From positions 31,626,738 to 31,690,737 of the forward strand of contig JAQNBH010000002.1 in assembly GCA_028752905.1 (NCBI GenBank): a stretch of 64,000 bases of DNA, in the 5' to 3' direction. The first letter of the stretch is position 1. Each line of letters opens with the position of its first letter. A program made the translations under genes and the position numbers. A model generated the notes under the pieces. The model had not been told where the DNA came from. It did no database searches and saw only the letters and a list, made by a program, of their open reading frames with translations. Positions 1-15,439 of the stretch are shown here, piece after piece. This DNA comes from Cladorhizidae sp. MBARI D1340-BT2. Taxonomy: Eukaryota > Porifera > Demospongiae > Poecilosclerida > Cladorhizidae.

Positions 1-339
1 TTGGTGTGTGTATGTATGTGGTGTGTGTGTTTGGTGTGTGTGGTGTGTGTTTGATGTGAGATGTGTGCTCATGAAGTGCATTTGTGGGGCGCCTCACATG
101 GAGGGGGTGGGACTCATTTTCAGGGAGGCAATATCGCATTTATTTGTGTGGGTGCACTGTTATATCATAACTCTCCTGGTGGAATCCCAGTATGTGTTTT
201 TTGGTGTGTACAGCACATCATGACCTTTTTGCTTGGGTGTGGTTAGATATGACCCTCACAAATCAATCATTAGACTCCTTTGTTATAAACTGAGAACTGT
301 AAACAACTGAAAAAAACTGACAAAAAAATCATGGCAACG

Positions 340-718
340 GCTTAGTTGTCCGTGTCCCAGAGCAGCAAAAGGGTGCGAGTGAATGTGGTGTCTTTGGCTG
401 CTATTGCAGTGTACCACATGACAGGGGTGACGCCATTGAAGATATGGATATGGAATTTGACTGTGAAAAAATACGAAGTCATATAATCGGTTGTGGAAAG
501 TCCATTCCCTCTACTCCAAGGAAAGTATTTTCGAAGAGACAATGGCTACCCATATGCCACTATTGGCATCTATTTCTCTTGTAAGATGCTAGAAACATTA
601 CAATGATCAAGTGAACCAATTGTGAGAGTGGTACAGTGTACCACTTACGGTGTGTAGGATTTGAGACCTCCTCACTAACCAACAGCACTGAGCACTGGTT
701 TTGCAGATATTATAATGC
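340..718 (+). pseudogene. C48 (Ulp1-like) protease plus PHD finger relic, copy A1
   Basis: One frame gives a C-terminal C48 peptidase signature, Q-Q-K-G-A-S-E-C-G-V-F, where the Cys would be nucleophilic. It is followed by the family's DFDCEKIRSHI-like helix. A second frame from about 560 gives a PHD-finger pattern (S-C-K-M, then N-C, then Y-H-L-R-C, then H-W-F-C). Several expected Cys codons are lost and the two domains are in different frames, so it is broken. The catalytic His half of the protease is absent. Three relatives lie at 29650-30350, 36240-36960 and 39455-39850. Protease followed by PHD finger is, as I recall, the tail of some Ginger1-type DNA transposons. Confidence 0.6.
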
Positions 719-769
719 TTAGTTATATACTTTCAAAGATGTTTGTTTTTAGTGAGGACAAGTGAGATA

Positions 770-1005
770 CAAGATACTGGATATTAAACCAGATACTGGA
801 TATTTATAGGAAGATACCAGACACTGGATATTAAACGAAGATACCAGATATTGGATATTAAACGAAGATACCAGATACTGGATATTAAATGTAGATATAG
901 CTACCAGGTACTGGATATTAAACGAATATACCAGATACATGTATATACTGGATATTAAACGAAGATACCAGACACTGAAAGGAAGATACCAGACACTGGG
1001 GGGCA
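770..1005. repeat. 27-bp tandem repeat in A1
   Basis: About eight imperfect units of roughly 27 bp, built on AGATACCAGATACTGGATAT, sit right after the PHD relic. The B copies carry only one or two related units at the same place, so the array expanded in the A lineage. Apparent ORFs through it are repeat artefacts. Confidence 0.85.
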
Positions 1006-1319
1006 CTAGATAGGAATGTCAGAAAATATTTCAACTTCCCATTCCATACACATATTGAATAAAATACGGAGTAACTCAATTTTATAATTTTATTAATAAC
1101 AACAATATATATATAGAGAGAGAGGTGGGGATGCTGCAGCAGTTGGGGCACACTGGGTCTACCAATTCCTATGCTGTGAATCTCTTTTTTTGTTTTGTTA
1201 TTTAAATATATATATATATATATATTACATATCTTACAACAATTATACAATTAGCTAACATTTAACTAAATCGCTGATGATTAGTATATTCATTATAGCT
1301 ATACAATACATTGAATGTA

Positions 1320-1690
1320 ATGACATTGCCTCTTTGTACAGCCACAGATAATCGCTGGAGCAGAAATTGGAATACCTTCTATGCTGCTTTATATCAGTTT
1401 GTTCCAGTTCCCTAAGGACTTTGAGCTAATGACACCAAGAGTCTCCATAGCAACTGATGCGAAAACAAAATTCCCGGTGAGGCAATAGTACTTAGCCTCC
1501 TTCTTCTCCTCAGCCATTGCACCAACAGTGCCTGAGGCACTGGTGGCATCAGCACTATAGGACTCAGCCAACATATTAGGGAGGGTCACATCCCAGATCA
1601 CGGGCTTGCCACACTTCCTTGAGACCATGGTGACCCCATCCAGATGCTTTCCATCTGAGAAACTTCAACCTGATGGTTCAAGCCATTGAC
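1320..1690 (-). pseudogene. 5'-truncated R4-like LINE C-terminus, A1
   Basis: The minus strand encodes a segment closely matching the C-terminal endonuclease region of the larger LINE at 2763-5658. Shared blocks include CGKP(V/L)IWDVT, AMAEEKKE and the VAMETLG region. It ends before the C-terminal QRGNA-type block and starts just upstream of the DG-x-x-x-D region, so it is a short 3' remnant. The same remnant is in A2 at about 40617-40965 with an extra frameshift, so it predates the segmental duplication. It is a second, older member of the same LINE group. Confidence 0.8.
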
Positions 1691-2039
1691 ACCAGTATCC
1701 ATAAAATTAATTTCACACCTAGATAGTTTTTAACAACCAAGTGTACAAGAACTCTACAGGTGGGTACCTAATTTGTGGTGTTCTGTTTGTCAGTATACAG
1801 ACATCCAGCACTATATCTAGATATATCAAGGTAGGCTCATCAAACTACCTTGAGGTTTTGAAGACGAAATATTTCAGTTGAACATTAAAGACATACAGCC
1901 TATTGAAGACAAACCTCAAAGTAGTTTGATGTCAACTTAAAATAGTCAGACTTAAGGTTAGTTTCCTAGCTTAAGAAGCATCCAGCACCTGAAATTGGGG
2001 ATATCCAAGAGGTAAACTTCCTAGCTTTAGTACTAAAAA

Positions 2040-2369
2040 CATCATTAACCAGAGCGGTTCCATAAGGTCATAGATTTAGCATCCATACCAGAGCAGTTCC
2101 ATAAGGTCATAGATTTAGCATCCATACCAGAGCAGTTCCATAAGGTACAAAGACAAGAATTCAAAAACAAACACCACGACGTGAAAAGCGGTTCCATAAG
2201 GTCATAGATTTAGTGTAAAAGCATCCATAACCAGAGCAGTTCCATAAGGTCATAGATTTAGCATCCATACCAGAGCAGTTCCATAAGGTCATAGATTTAG
2301 CATCCATACCAGAGCAGTTCCATAAGGTACAAAGACAAGAATTCAAAAACAAACACCACGACGTGAAAC
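2040..2369. repeat. 39-bp tandem repeat with an internal ~180-bp duplication
   Basis: Units of about 39 bp contain CAGAGCAGTTCCATAAGGTC and GATTTAGCATCCATAC. A 42-bp tail containing CAAACACCACGACGTGAAA occurs twice in A1 (ending near 2186 and 2369) and once in A2 (ending near 41516). A1 therefore gained an extra copy of the whole block after the A1/A2 split, or A2 lost one. Confidence 0.85.
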
Positions 2370-2459
2370 ATTATTATTATTATTAATAATAATATATATA
2401 GTATTAATATTATTAATAGTATTATTATTATTATATTATTATTATTATATTATTATTAC

Positions 2460-2495
<36 letters not shown>

Positions 2496-2626
2496 CATTA
2501 TTATTATTATTATTATGGTCCAGTCTACAAAAGTCCATCAACCATGGGGGGTCTGGTTAACAACCGACCTACCCACATGGTTGCATTCCCCCTCCAGAGG
2601 CATTATTATTATTATTAGTATATTAG

Positions 2627-6434
<3,808 letters not shown>

Positions 6435-7529
6435 TTTTATAATTTGCAGGAGTTAATTAGGTGTTATGGACTCTGGTATTGCCTATTGCCTATTGTTTTT
6501 TATTTTTTATTTTATTGTTATTATTTTTTAGCCCTCTTAATTCAACCTGTTAAAAGAAGTCACTCTAATTGTATATAGGCTCGGCTTTCTTCAAGGAGTT
6601 GGGGTGCTACCTGATGAGAACTCACATCAACATCTTTCCAGAGGATTTCCGTGGCGGTGCAACGAGGGAACGCTGCTTCTGTTGGGATCTTGTTACCCAG
6701 TGTGTGTGCGTGTGTGTGCGGGGGGGTGGGGGGGGGAAGGGGAGTGTTTCCATATTATATATATAGGGGTTTTGTTATTTATATACGTAATACAGATCTT
6801 GTATATATTCCAATATAATTATATATCTATATATATATATTATGCATTTGTGAAAGAAAAAGAAAGAACAATAAAAATAAAAATGTTTAAATCTTCACGC
6901 AATAATAAATAATCAATAATAACAACAGCAACAACAACAATAGGTAGTCATGACAATAACAATACTATAACAATTTTATCATTATTACTTTCTTACTATA
7001 TATTATTATTTCTATATAAATTAATCTTTTTAGTTCATTAACACCTAATTAACACATGCTAAAATTTAGAAAGGAAAGGAAAATATATTTAATCAGTTCC
7101 TCAACCCTGCTCATCATGGCCGACACCTCCTATATAACTTGCCATTATTAACCCCTACCCATCAAATTGTAATGATAAGCATCATGCATGTACATATAAT
7201 TATGATGATCAGTTATAAGGATCTGAACCAGGTGCAGTCCTTCACATAATATATACACACACATTTTTGTTCAACAAAACATGGTTGCTGATGCCTGACC
7301 GCAATTGAAATTGTGGAACGACTCCAATCATTCACTCCGATTATGACGATGCCAGTAGTCATGGCAACATAGTAATTTTTCATGTCACATATTTTATATC
7401 CAACGATTATTCATAAATAAAAATATCAAGTAACAATTGATTCACGGAATGTTTGGAAGAACACAACAATAAGAGTGCAACACAAATACTAAATATGGTC
7501 TAAAGTATAACATCATGGATGCTATATAC
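6435..7529. other. Non-coding spacer downstream of the GIMAP-like gene, A1
   Basis: This AT-rich spacer is shared with A2 (about 41666-42753). It contains a short GTGTGCG/G-rich tract near 6700-6740 and scattered AAC/AAT repeats. No open frame here is worth keeping. It holds the 3' flank of the minus-strand GTPase gene, and I see no canonical AATAAA on that strand close to the stop. Confidence 0.6.
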
Positions 7530-8867
7530 TTAATTTTGAAATCTCATGAGACATTCCTCCATTGTCAAGTATTCCGACAAGAGCTTCTCAATCTCCACCT
7601 TCTTCTGATGGATACTTTCAACGAGCTTCTGTACTTCGACGGTGCACTCCGAATGCCTCTGCTTGCTGTTCTCGTACTCTTGTTTTGCTGTCGTTTGCTT
7701 ACTCTCTATGCTGGCCACATCCCCTTTTAACCTCTGGACGTCCTCCCGAAACTTGTCGCAGTTGTAAACGTAGAGCTTCACTTCAGCGAGGAGCCCACGC
7801 ATGAACTTGCCCTTAACTAAACCTTCGACGTGATGATCAGTCACTTTATTTTGTTGGACCCACCTGCACTTACCGTTTGTCCAGTACAATATATTCTGAA
7901 TGGGCCAATCGGACTCCAGCTGAAAGCGCCGTGACAGAATCCGAAAGAACTTCCATCTATCACTCACAGACCAAACAGCGGATTCCACCAAATTCTTTGT
8001 GTCCTTCGTCTGGAGATCCTCATGCAACTGCGCTATCTCCTTTTGAACACCTTCGAGCTTTTGTGAGCAATCTTGCACCCGTAACTTGGCAGTGTCTGCA
8101 TTTTTGCCTGCCTGTTGTAGCCTATCCTTGTAGGCCTCTGCTTCCCCTTCCAGCCTTGCAGCTAATAGCTTATCGGATGTAATGATTGCATCAGTCTTGG
8201 CCACCATCAGGTTTTTGGTCTGCATCGAGGAGAAGGTGAATATGTGGCGGATAATGCTTTCTCTCGTCGACAAATTTACGTCCATTTCATCACTTCTTAA
8301 AGGCAAGCAATCGATTGCAAAGACCTTTGGCATGTATTTGACACCTGCCACTGCCACAAGTTCAGCGACGATGTTCTTTCTGATTTCTTCCTCTTCGATG
8401 CCCTGTAGTGCTCGTAAACTCTTTGACCTCTCATCACTGGCATAATCAGTCATCACTATGATGAGATTCGTGTCAAACACATGAGGAAGAAGCTTGGAGT
8501 AATACTTGACACTGGCTTTGTAAGGTGTGTCTATCTTGGAAGAAAACTTGACCACAAAAATGCACACTCGTATCTCGCCAACCGTATGTAACGCCTTGAT
8601 AATGTCGATCATGTGTCCGATATCTTTCTCATCGTCCTCGAATATCCCTGGCGTGTCTATGACGGTGAGTGGTGAATTGTCCAGTCCTTCCAAGTAGATG
8701 TCTACCTCAAAGGTGGAACTCAGCACGCACTGCGTTTCAGGCATGTTGGTTCTGGCTGTGATGAACGTTTGCCGTTGTCCAAATATGTGTTCTTTGTCAG
8801 GGTTGAGGAGAAAGTTTCCCAGGGTACTCTTGCCGTTACCTGTGGAGCCGATCAATAGTACAGCCAT
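7530..8867 (-). CDS. AIG1/GIMAP-like GTPase with C-terminal coiled coils, copy A1
   Basis: Single-exon frame of 445 codons, starting ATG-GCT in a good context. The P-loop GSTGNGKS is at residues 7-14, a switch I threonine is likely in the FITARTN block near 35-41, DTPG (G3) is at 71-74, and VMTD at 138-141 is the probable G4 region. This order and spacing fit the AIG1/GIMAP or septin-like TRAFAC GTPases. Residues 1-225 form the GTPase domain. Heptad-rich stretches at about 236-290 and 366-432 predict coiled coils flanking a Trp-rich middle. No signal peptide or membrane segment is seen, so it is probably a cytosolic or membrane-surface GTPase, and related animal genes act in immunity. It differs from the A2 copy by 8 residues. 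The 5' leader lacks a short insertion present in A2. Confidence 0.88.
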   Translation of the reverse strand: MAVLLIGSTGNGKSTLGNFLLNPDKEHIFGQRQTFITARTNMPETQCVLSSTFEVDIYLEGLDNSPLTVIDTPGIFEDDEKDIGHMIDIIKALHTVGEIRVCIFVVKFSSKIDTPYKASVKYYSKLLPHVFDTNLIIVMTDYASDERSKSLRALQGIEEEEIRKNIVAELVAVAGVKYMPKVFAIDCLPLRSDEMDVNLSTRESIIRHIFTFSSMQTKNLMVAKTDAIITSDKLLAARLEGEAEAYKDRLQQAGKNADTAKLRVQDCSQKLEGVQKEIAQLHEDLQTKDTKNLVESAVWSVSDRWKFFRILSRRFQLESDWPIQNILYWTNGKCRWVQQNKVTDHHVEGLVKGKFMRGLLAEVKLYVYNCDKFREDVQRLKGDVASIESKQTTAKQEYENSKQRHSECTVEVQKLVESIHQKKVEIEKLLSEYLTMEECLMRFQN

Positions 8868-9392
8868 CTTGCTAGCGGAACACTGACTATAGAAATAAAA
8901 TGCCCCGCATTAATTCTCTCCCCGTGCTAAGCACTGCTACGGATCCAAACTGCTGGTACCAAACGACTAGGTAATGAGTTTAGTGTAATAGCGGTAACGA
9001 CCAACAACAGAAGAGTTTTTTTGTTGTTTCTAAATATGAACCATACTGTGTGTACAGATTGGCCATATTTAGAACAGCGATCATCAGTGCAACATAAAAA
9101 GGTGTAAATGAAGCCAAGTTTGCTAGACTTCCTACACATTCCAGAATGCTCGGCAACAAAACCCAGAGTGTGGTCGTCAATAAGTACACGCATAAGGTGA
9201 CCCGAGTGGGGTCAATTCTCCAGTGTAGCCGAATCCCCAGACAAGTCAGTCGCTGGAATGGAAAGTTGGAATTTGAGAGCCTTCCCCCCCCCCCCCATCC
9301 CTCTCACTCCCAAGGAGCTCACTAGATGGGATAATGTTAGCTATCCGAAGCGTTGAATGCCATCCTGACGCAACCGACAAATATTAACCTTA
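8868..9392. other. 5' flank of the GIMAP-like gene, A1
   Basis: Shared with A2 44092-44615. It includes the putative minus-strand promoter, where a TTTTATTT stretch lies about 35 bp before the ATG, and a C-homopolymer near 9285-9297. A1 has about 18 bp more than A2 near 9225-9245. The short ORFs here are not convincing. Confidence 0.5.
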
Positions 9393-9960
9393 ATTGAAGG
9401 TGAGAAATGAGAAGGACTGGGAGGAGGAAGTAGACGGGAAAAGTACGCTGAATTATTATAAATCGGCAAAGAATGGTGCAGGGGTTGAGAGGTATGTGAG
9501 GTCCATGCATGGTCAGGAAGGTGTGCGGCTGCAATTTCGACTGAGGATTGCATCAGCTGGGTTGTTAGAGGATAAGAAGAGATGTGGGATAGTTAGGGAT
9601 GAGAGGTGTATAATGTGTGATAGTGGAGCAGGGGAGGATGTGGAACATTGCTTGGTGACATGCGGGGAATTTGAGAGGGATCGGCTGGTTCTGATAGATG
9701 AGGTACGCAGAACTGCAGGGGCAAGATAGTGGCTGGATGAATTAAGAAGAGTGAGTAAGGATGGAAAGGTGGCATTGCTTTTGGGGAAAGATGTGGAGGG
9801 AGTAAGTGATGCAGTGATGGAGGAGGTGGGTGAGTGTGTTATGTATTGGGTAGAGAAGTGGTGGCAGAGGAGAAAGGAATTGTTGTATGGTCAGCTGAGA
9901 AATGATCTTTGGTCCACTCCTGTCCCCCCCTTCCTGAGCAGCGGGACACTCGTAACTTAA
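9393..9960 (+). pseudogene. LINE-B fragment (C-terminal part), 5' truncated
   Basis: The plus-strand frame from 9394 gives the C-terminal part of a LINE ORF2. It has a basic/acidic stretch, an RLRIASAGLL block and a zinc-knuckle-like C-I-M-C followed by E-D-V-E-H-C and T-C-G-E-F. An in-frame stop (TAG) near 9727 interrupts it, then WLDELRR and MYWVEKWWQRRKELLYG continue in the same frame to about 9892. The first bases match the minus-strand LINE-B copy at 16890-19517 closely, so both belong to one family. It starts exactly where the A1 duplication ends, so it is either a 5'-truncated insertion or a duplication breakpoint. Confidence 0.82.
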
Positions 9961-11170
9961 TATTGTGGATAATTTTATTAATGATTTAATGTTGCTATTG
10001 CTGAGCCTGTTAAGGCCATCACATGTATAATACAGCACAGTGTGAAACTATTTAGTAACTAACCTAATAACAATCTATATTTTAAAAAGAAGTCGACAGT
10101 ACTTAATTGGAAGAGTGTATTGTAGTTCATGGCCCAACATGTCGTGAGCTAGTTGACAAAGTGCATATAACCAATGAAATGGTAGACTACAACCACTCCC
10201 CACTCCTCTGCAATCTTGATATCTGGATCCATCCCGATCCAGATGAGAACTATGTGGAATCATTCACAACCATGACATTAAAATAATCTGTGCTACTACC
10301 TAGCTTGGTAAAGGGTTTAGGTATTGCAGTTATTGATTCTGGTGAAATAAGGCTAATCTTACGACTTTAGAGATATTGATAGGCATATGAGGTAAATGAG
10401 TCACAGTGGGTTCAGAAGATAGCACTTTTGGTTAATGACTTGCCATGAATAGTGATAATGACAATGCTGATACAATAGGGATTTAAGGGACATATTTTGC
10501 CAATAGCTAGCTACAATTTTGGAGTACCTACCCATCACATTTTTCAGATAGCTATGTATAATACTGTTAACTCCACTATATCAAAAGACAGCATAAATTT
10601 GGAATAGAATTAGTTATCAAACTTAAATCAGCAGAAATTATTTCACCATCTCTAGCTAAATCTCTGAGCAGGAATGTAGAAAAAGACATCCGATAAATTC
10701 TATTACTACCATGACTAAGCTCTACAGTTCTATCTAGCAAGATAAGTGAATAGCTACACATTAAAATGATATGACAAATCATAAGGCAGTTTTTTCTTTC
10801 CTTGAAGTCATCATTCTACTCTGGTCTGGATACCTCACCTACTACCTACGTCCTTAACTCCCCAACAGTACGACTATGCCAGGAACTTTGGTTATTTTTC
10901 ATTTTTACTTCACATGTCCCTCAATGCCTAGCATCCATTACCAAACTATATGTTCATGTTGAGGTGGCATTCGAAAATACATGGTTTAAAAATCTAATTG
11001 TACTGCAAACCAACCACGATCATTTTATTTTTAATTGTACCGTGTGAAAAATAATGGAAAACCTCATTTACTTCATTAGCAGCAGGTCCTTCACTTGCCT
11101 CTCTTCTCTACAGTTGATCAGTCACTTAGCCAATTTTAGTATTTTTTCTGCCACTTCAATTACTACTTTA
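9961..11170. other. AT-rich stretch with no recognised gene
   Basis: No convincing coding signal. A 23-bp string containing GCCTGTTAAGGCCATCACAT near 10002-10024 is also found at 5698-5720, beside the 5' end of the R4-like LINE. Otherwise I see only AT-rich unique-looking sequence. Confidence 0.5.
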
Positions 11171-11360
11171 CTTTCAATGAACTCTCAGTTGACATAATAC
11201 ATTAAAATCACCTTTAAATATTCAACTCCAAATTGTATTCACTCGATGTTTCGACTAGATGCTCTAGCCTTCATTAGGAATTAATTATTCCTGGAGCATC
11301 TAATCCAAATGTCGAGTGAATACAATTTGAAGTTGATTATTGAGTAGGTGATTTTAATTA
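11171..11360. mobile_element. Palindromic MITE
   Basis: The arms starting ATTAAAATCACC (11201) and ending GGTGATTTTAAT (11358) are inverted repeats, and the pairing continues inward through GTATTCACTCGA and TTAGATGCTCC-type blocks to a centre near 11285. The upstream part (CAATGAACTCTCAGTTGACA) is shared with the copy at 26931 and, in reverse complement, with the end of the copy at about 62845-62975, so the element includes it. No coding capacity. TSD unclear. Confidence 0.75.
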
Positions 11361-11930
11361 CTTGTTTGACCTCATCAGTACATGACTTTGTAAAGCGCTG
11401 CAAAGAGGCACAATCTTTAAGTTTGAATAGAATATATTCCAGCTATATTGTAATGCTGTGCTTCTGCATCTACTGATACTCTTTTGTTCTATGGCTCTAC
11501 CACTTGTCCACCCGGTCTTTCCATATTGCTTATTTTCTTTCGCTATATTTGTCAATAATTTAGCTGAACTAAATATTTTCCAAAGATGTACAATGTGTTG
11601 AAGCAGATATATATCTGTATAATAATTTTAACTGACATAAGACAAAGTATTTTGTTAGAAATATTTAAAAAATGGCCGACTGAGAAATTAATTAATTGTT
11701 CTTCCTTTCTGTCTTGAAGAGAACCTCTGAAGCCACTCGTGCATCACTTTGCAAAGTAGCAGTGTTGCATCTACCGATAAAAGGCTGGGACTTCAATGAT
11801 GGTAGATAGTTTATGAGTAGATACCATACTGCTTATCATATTCATAGGTAAATAAAGAGCATATTTGTAGGTGTGGTCTGTGTTTGGACAGAATTACAGT
11901 TTCTTAATAATTGACTTGTGAAACTTACTC
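11361..11930. other. AT-rich stretch with no recognised feature
   Basis: No coding, RNA or mobile signature that I can support. The short ORFs have no recognisable domains. Confidence 0.4.
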
Positions 11931-11935
11931 TTTCG

Positions 11936-12180
11936 ACATTCCCACTAGATGCTCCCCCCACTAGATGCTCCCCCCACTAGATGCTCTCCCCACTAGATGC
12001 TCCCCCCACTAGATGCTCCCCCCACTAGATGCTCCCCCCCACTAGATGCTCCCCCCACTAGATGCTCCCCCCACTAGATGCTCCACTAGATGCTCCCCCC
12101 ACTAGATGCTCCCCCCACTAGATGCTCCCCCACTAGATGTCCCCCCAATAGATGCTCCAGCTGTCGTCAGGAATTATCTA
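11936..12180. repeat. CCCCCCACTAGATGCTC minisatellite
   Basis: About 13 units of 16-18 bp, CCCCCCACTAGATGCT with a variable C count. The left flank (CTTTCGACATTCCCACTAGA) and right flank (GTCGTCAGGAATTATC) resemble the two interior halves of the palindromic MITE at 11171-11360, where GATGTTTCGACTAGATGCTC precedes a TTCATTAGGAATT block. The array therefore looks like an amplified piece of a MITE interior. Confidence 0.85.
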
Positions 12181-13190
12181 GACAAAAATTATGACATTTT
12201 TTCATTTGCATGGTTGTTGGTATATTACAGTCAAATTAATTTGACATTTCATTTCATTTCATTATGATGCTATTAAGTCAACACATTTTTTAGGGTATTG
12301 ACATAGTGCATAGAACCTACCATAGTGCATATAAGCACTGAAATCAATGACAGAGCTTCCAGGCAATATAATATAATCTTAGAGTTTACATACATTATGG
12401 ATAAGGGGTGATCTTGTCTAAGGAGGATGGCAAATTTGTAGGGTACAAGTGTTTGAGTTGAGTTTAGACAATACCACTGGTGTAATTCTTTTGGTTTGTG
12501 AACCAAATTAATTTTGAAAGAAGGTGAACCGGAACTTGGTAGCAATATAAAGCAGTGATCTGCTTGCAATAATTCCACTCGCTTGCTTGTATCATTAGAG
12601 AATCTACTGTTCCGTGTAGCTAGAATATGCTACTATTATAATACCTAGCTCTATTGCAGCTGAGATAGCTAACCTAATTTAGTAGCTATACATTTTTTAA
12701 ACCCACAGAGATCAGCCTACCCTTCTCATACCTCTATAGAACCTGCAATAAGATGGTTCACCCTAGTAACAACTTTTTCCTTTGTAACACTGTTGTTGCT
12801 GTTCAGTTTCAACAATGAATGTAAGACAGATTATAAATACTCAAATTTTTCATTTCATGTTCAGAATTCCTGGGAAGTAGGCATCATCTGAGTTCTATGC
12901 TTTATAATTTTCATCTTACTTGGTACACTTCAATATTAAAATTTCTCTTAAAGTTTCATGATTTTTTATTGTATATTTGTATTTTTCAAACATGGTTTAG
13001 CTTGCATTTTTAGCACCTTAAAATTTATGCCAAAATCCACAGATCTTCTATACACTTGACCTCCTGAACGCTCTGTGGGTACCCAGTGTTATTTATTGAC
13101 ACTAGTTCCACTTGCTTGTGGCTTTTATCCCCATTGTTGTGGAACTGGGCTCCCTAGTTAGGATGCCGCAACAGCAACAGATAATCATTT
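12181..13190. other. AT-rich stretch with no recognised feature
   Basis: Nothing convincing on either strand. If the Gypsy relic at 13200-16382 once had a 3' LTR it should lie here, but I could not see a match to the LTR at 16022-16382. Confidence 0.4.
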
Positions 13191-13299
13191 AGCCACTTCA
13201 AGGTCTCATCCCAACATCTCACTCTAACCATGATTTACTCGTGGTTTCAGTGCACCAATGCTATGTGAACATACTATATTTAGTGAGTGACGCAAGCTT

Positions 13300-14140
13300 T
13301 CCTCAGTAGGTAGTTGGATTTTATTTTTTTTGCTATTGCCGGGATTAGTGGTATTAATAGCCAGCAAGCCTGAGGAAAGCTCTGATACCTTTTATCCTTT
13401 TGGGGGTAAGGAAATCATGCTGGGACTTGACCAAGATAGGTGCAATGCAAGTCTTCTGTAATTCAACAGAAATAGGAAGTTTCTGTGCCATCTGGTATTT
13501 ACATTTCTTGATTGTTAGTCCAGCATCCCTAAGAGCATGAAGTATGAGGTGTAGGTTGGTAAGGTGATGGAGGTGTCACTATGTATGATGACATCATAGG
13601 AAGTTGAGAAGGAAGAAGATTTTGCCAGAATTTTGTTCATGGGGTGATGAAATTCTGAAGTTGTCGATCTGCTTTTGCTGCTAGTATCTGCCAATAGCCT
13701 TTTGTGAGGTCGAGGATGGTGATCAATCACAACTGACCAATTGGGTTATCAATCAGGGGCATGGGCAGGGGGTCTGAGGTGGTGAGGGAATTCAATCTTC
13801 TATAGTCGACGTAGAGTATGTGGGATCTGTCTTTTGGGGGGACAAGGAGTAAGGGAAAGGCCCATAGGCTGGTGGAGTATTCTATTGTGTCGGCTTGGAG
13901 GAAGGCTTCAACTTCAGTCTCAACCATTCTCTGTCCTGCTGCTAGTAATCTGTAGGGTTGAATGTAGATAGGGGTAGCTTCAGTAGGGATGGTGTTCTCA
14001 GTAAGGCTGGTATGGCCTAGTTGGTCATTGAAGACATGTGCAATGATGTGGAGTATATATGTCCTGCAGTTGGGTAATCTGGTCTGGGGGGAGAGAGGTT
14101 TGGGCAAGTCTTCTTGGGAGGGGGTGGTTTGACCCAAGTT
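13300..14140 (-). pseudogene. Gypsy reverse transcriptase relic
   Basis: Recognisable blocks in order: LGHTSLTENTI and PYRLLAAGQ (linker to RT), STSLWAFPLLLVPPKDRS, YVDYRRLNSLTTSDPLPMP (RT blocks 1-2), then in another frame TILDLTKGYWQ (motif A neighbourhood), IHSDTS and, later, a RAFLRLAGY block typical of the RT-RNaseH connection. The YxDD region is not intact. It lies directly after integrase-type sequence at 14200-15210. Confidence 0.78.
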
Positions 14141-14199
14141 TGTATGTCACTATCTGCTTCTGCAGGGGTGACTATAGGGGAGTGGTCATTGTCTTCAGT

Positions 14200-15212
14200 C
14201 TCAATTGCTAGGTAATCTGGAAGGGGTGGGTACCATTGCTTCAACATATTTATATGAAATACCTTTTTATTTCCTGCGAGGAATCTGAGGTGGTAGATAG
14301 TGGGTGAGATCTTTGGGTTATTTGGAAGAGTCCTTGCGAGCAGGCCTGGAGTTTCCATGAGTTGTCAGGGAGGAGCACCAGTACTTGGTCGTCTGTCTTG
14401 AAGGAACGGTCTCGCGCCTTGTCATTGCAATTTTTTGGTTCTTCTTTGCGAACTCCTCACTCCTTGCCTAGGTCATTTCCAATCTGTTCATCACATTCTG
14501 TACATAATTATGATAGGACATTTTCTGTGGGGGTGGGGCTCTCCTTCCCATACTTAGTTGATGATGTTCAATGGTCCCCTTGGTTATCTGCTGTATAGCG
14601 ACTCAAATGGGAAGTATATGGCCTGTGGTTGCCTGGGGAACTTCTCAGTAAGCAAAGAGGATATTATAAGGGAGGACCTGATACCATTGTTTGTCAAATT
14701 TTACCAGGGTCTTTATAATCATCTGCTTGAACAACTCATCGACACATCCCTCAGCAAGTGTGAGAGATGTGTCAACGAGTTGTTCTTGAAGAAACTTCTG
14801 AGGTTTTTGTTCCAGGAGGTGAATGGCATCAGATGGGGAGGAAAAGATACTGGAGCTGTCATTCTTGGTCAACTTCATCTTCTCTTTGGGGGTTAGGAAG
14901 ATATTGTCTGTGAAGGTGATCCAATATGGGTCATCATGTCTTCAAACTCAGGGAGTTCTGGTTGCTCAGTGTAAGTGGGTAGGATGTGATCTGTAGGGGA
15001 AATGGCAGGGTTAAGATAAGTAGGTAAGAGTTGTACCTTGGTGGGTGTGGGGTGGAGACATTGTCCTGCATCATGTGATCTTCCATTTTCAATTGGTAAG
15101 GTGTGGCTTCACTCATCTTACCCAGGTTCTCTTGAAGCTGGTGTTCCTGTCTCTGCCTGGCAGACTCTTCCCCTGGTGTACACAGCGAAAACTTTCTAAA
15201 TATGTGGGCCAA
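14200..15212 (-). pseudogene. Gypsy integrase C-terminal relic
   Basis: Minus-strand frames contain DKQWYQVLPYNILFAY followed by EVPQATTGHILPI, which is the classic end of the Gypsy integrase core, an ERLE/NLRKA-like helix, and an AGNKKVFHINMLKQWYPP block at the end of the GPY/F-type tail. It is broken by several stops. Position between gag-like and RT-like sequence supports the unusual gene order. Confidence 0.72.
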
Positions 15213-15439
15213 ATGTCAGAGGTGGGGGACATCTCTCCCTGCCAGAATATCACATGGTGGATTGTCATATAACTATTTCTAGGTAGACCTCGTCTTCCAC
15301 ATCTACCTGTATAGGTACATTGTCTAATGGTGAGTTCAAAGGATTACCAATGATAGGTGAGAAATCTCAGTGAGTTTCAGTTAGGAGATTTGGAATGAAC
15401 CATGGTTTGGTGCCCAGTGGTCTCTTGGTACTTAGTGTG

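Noticed and set aside
2161..2352. 63-codon ORF with MTLWNCSGMDAKS repeats
   Set aside because: Translation of the 39-bp tandem repeat, not conserved in A2.
9742..10038. Minus-strand ORF over LINE-B
   Set aside because: Antisense to the recognisable LINE-B C-terminus.
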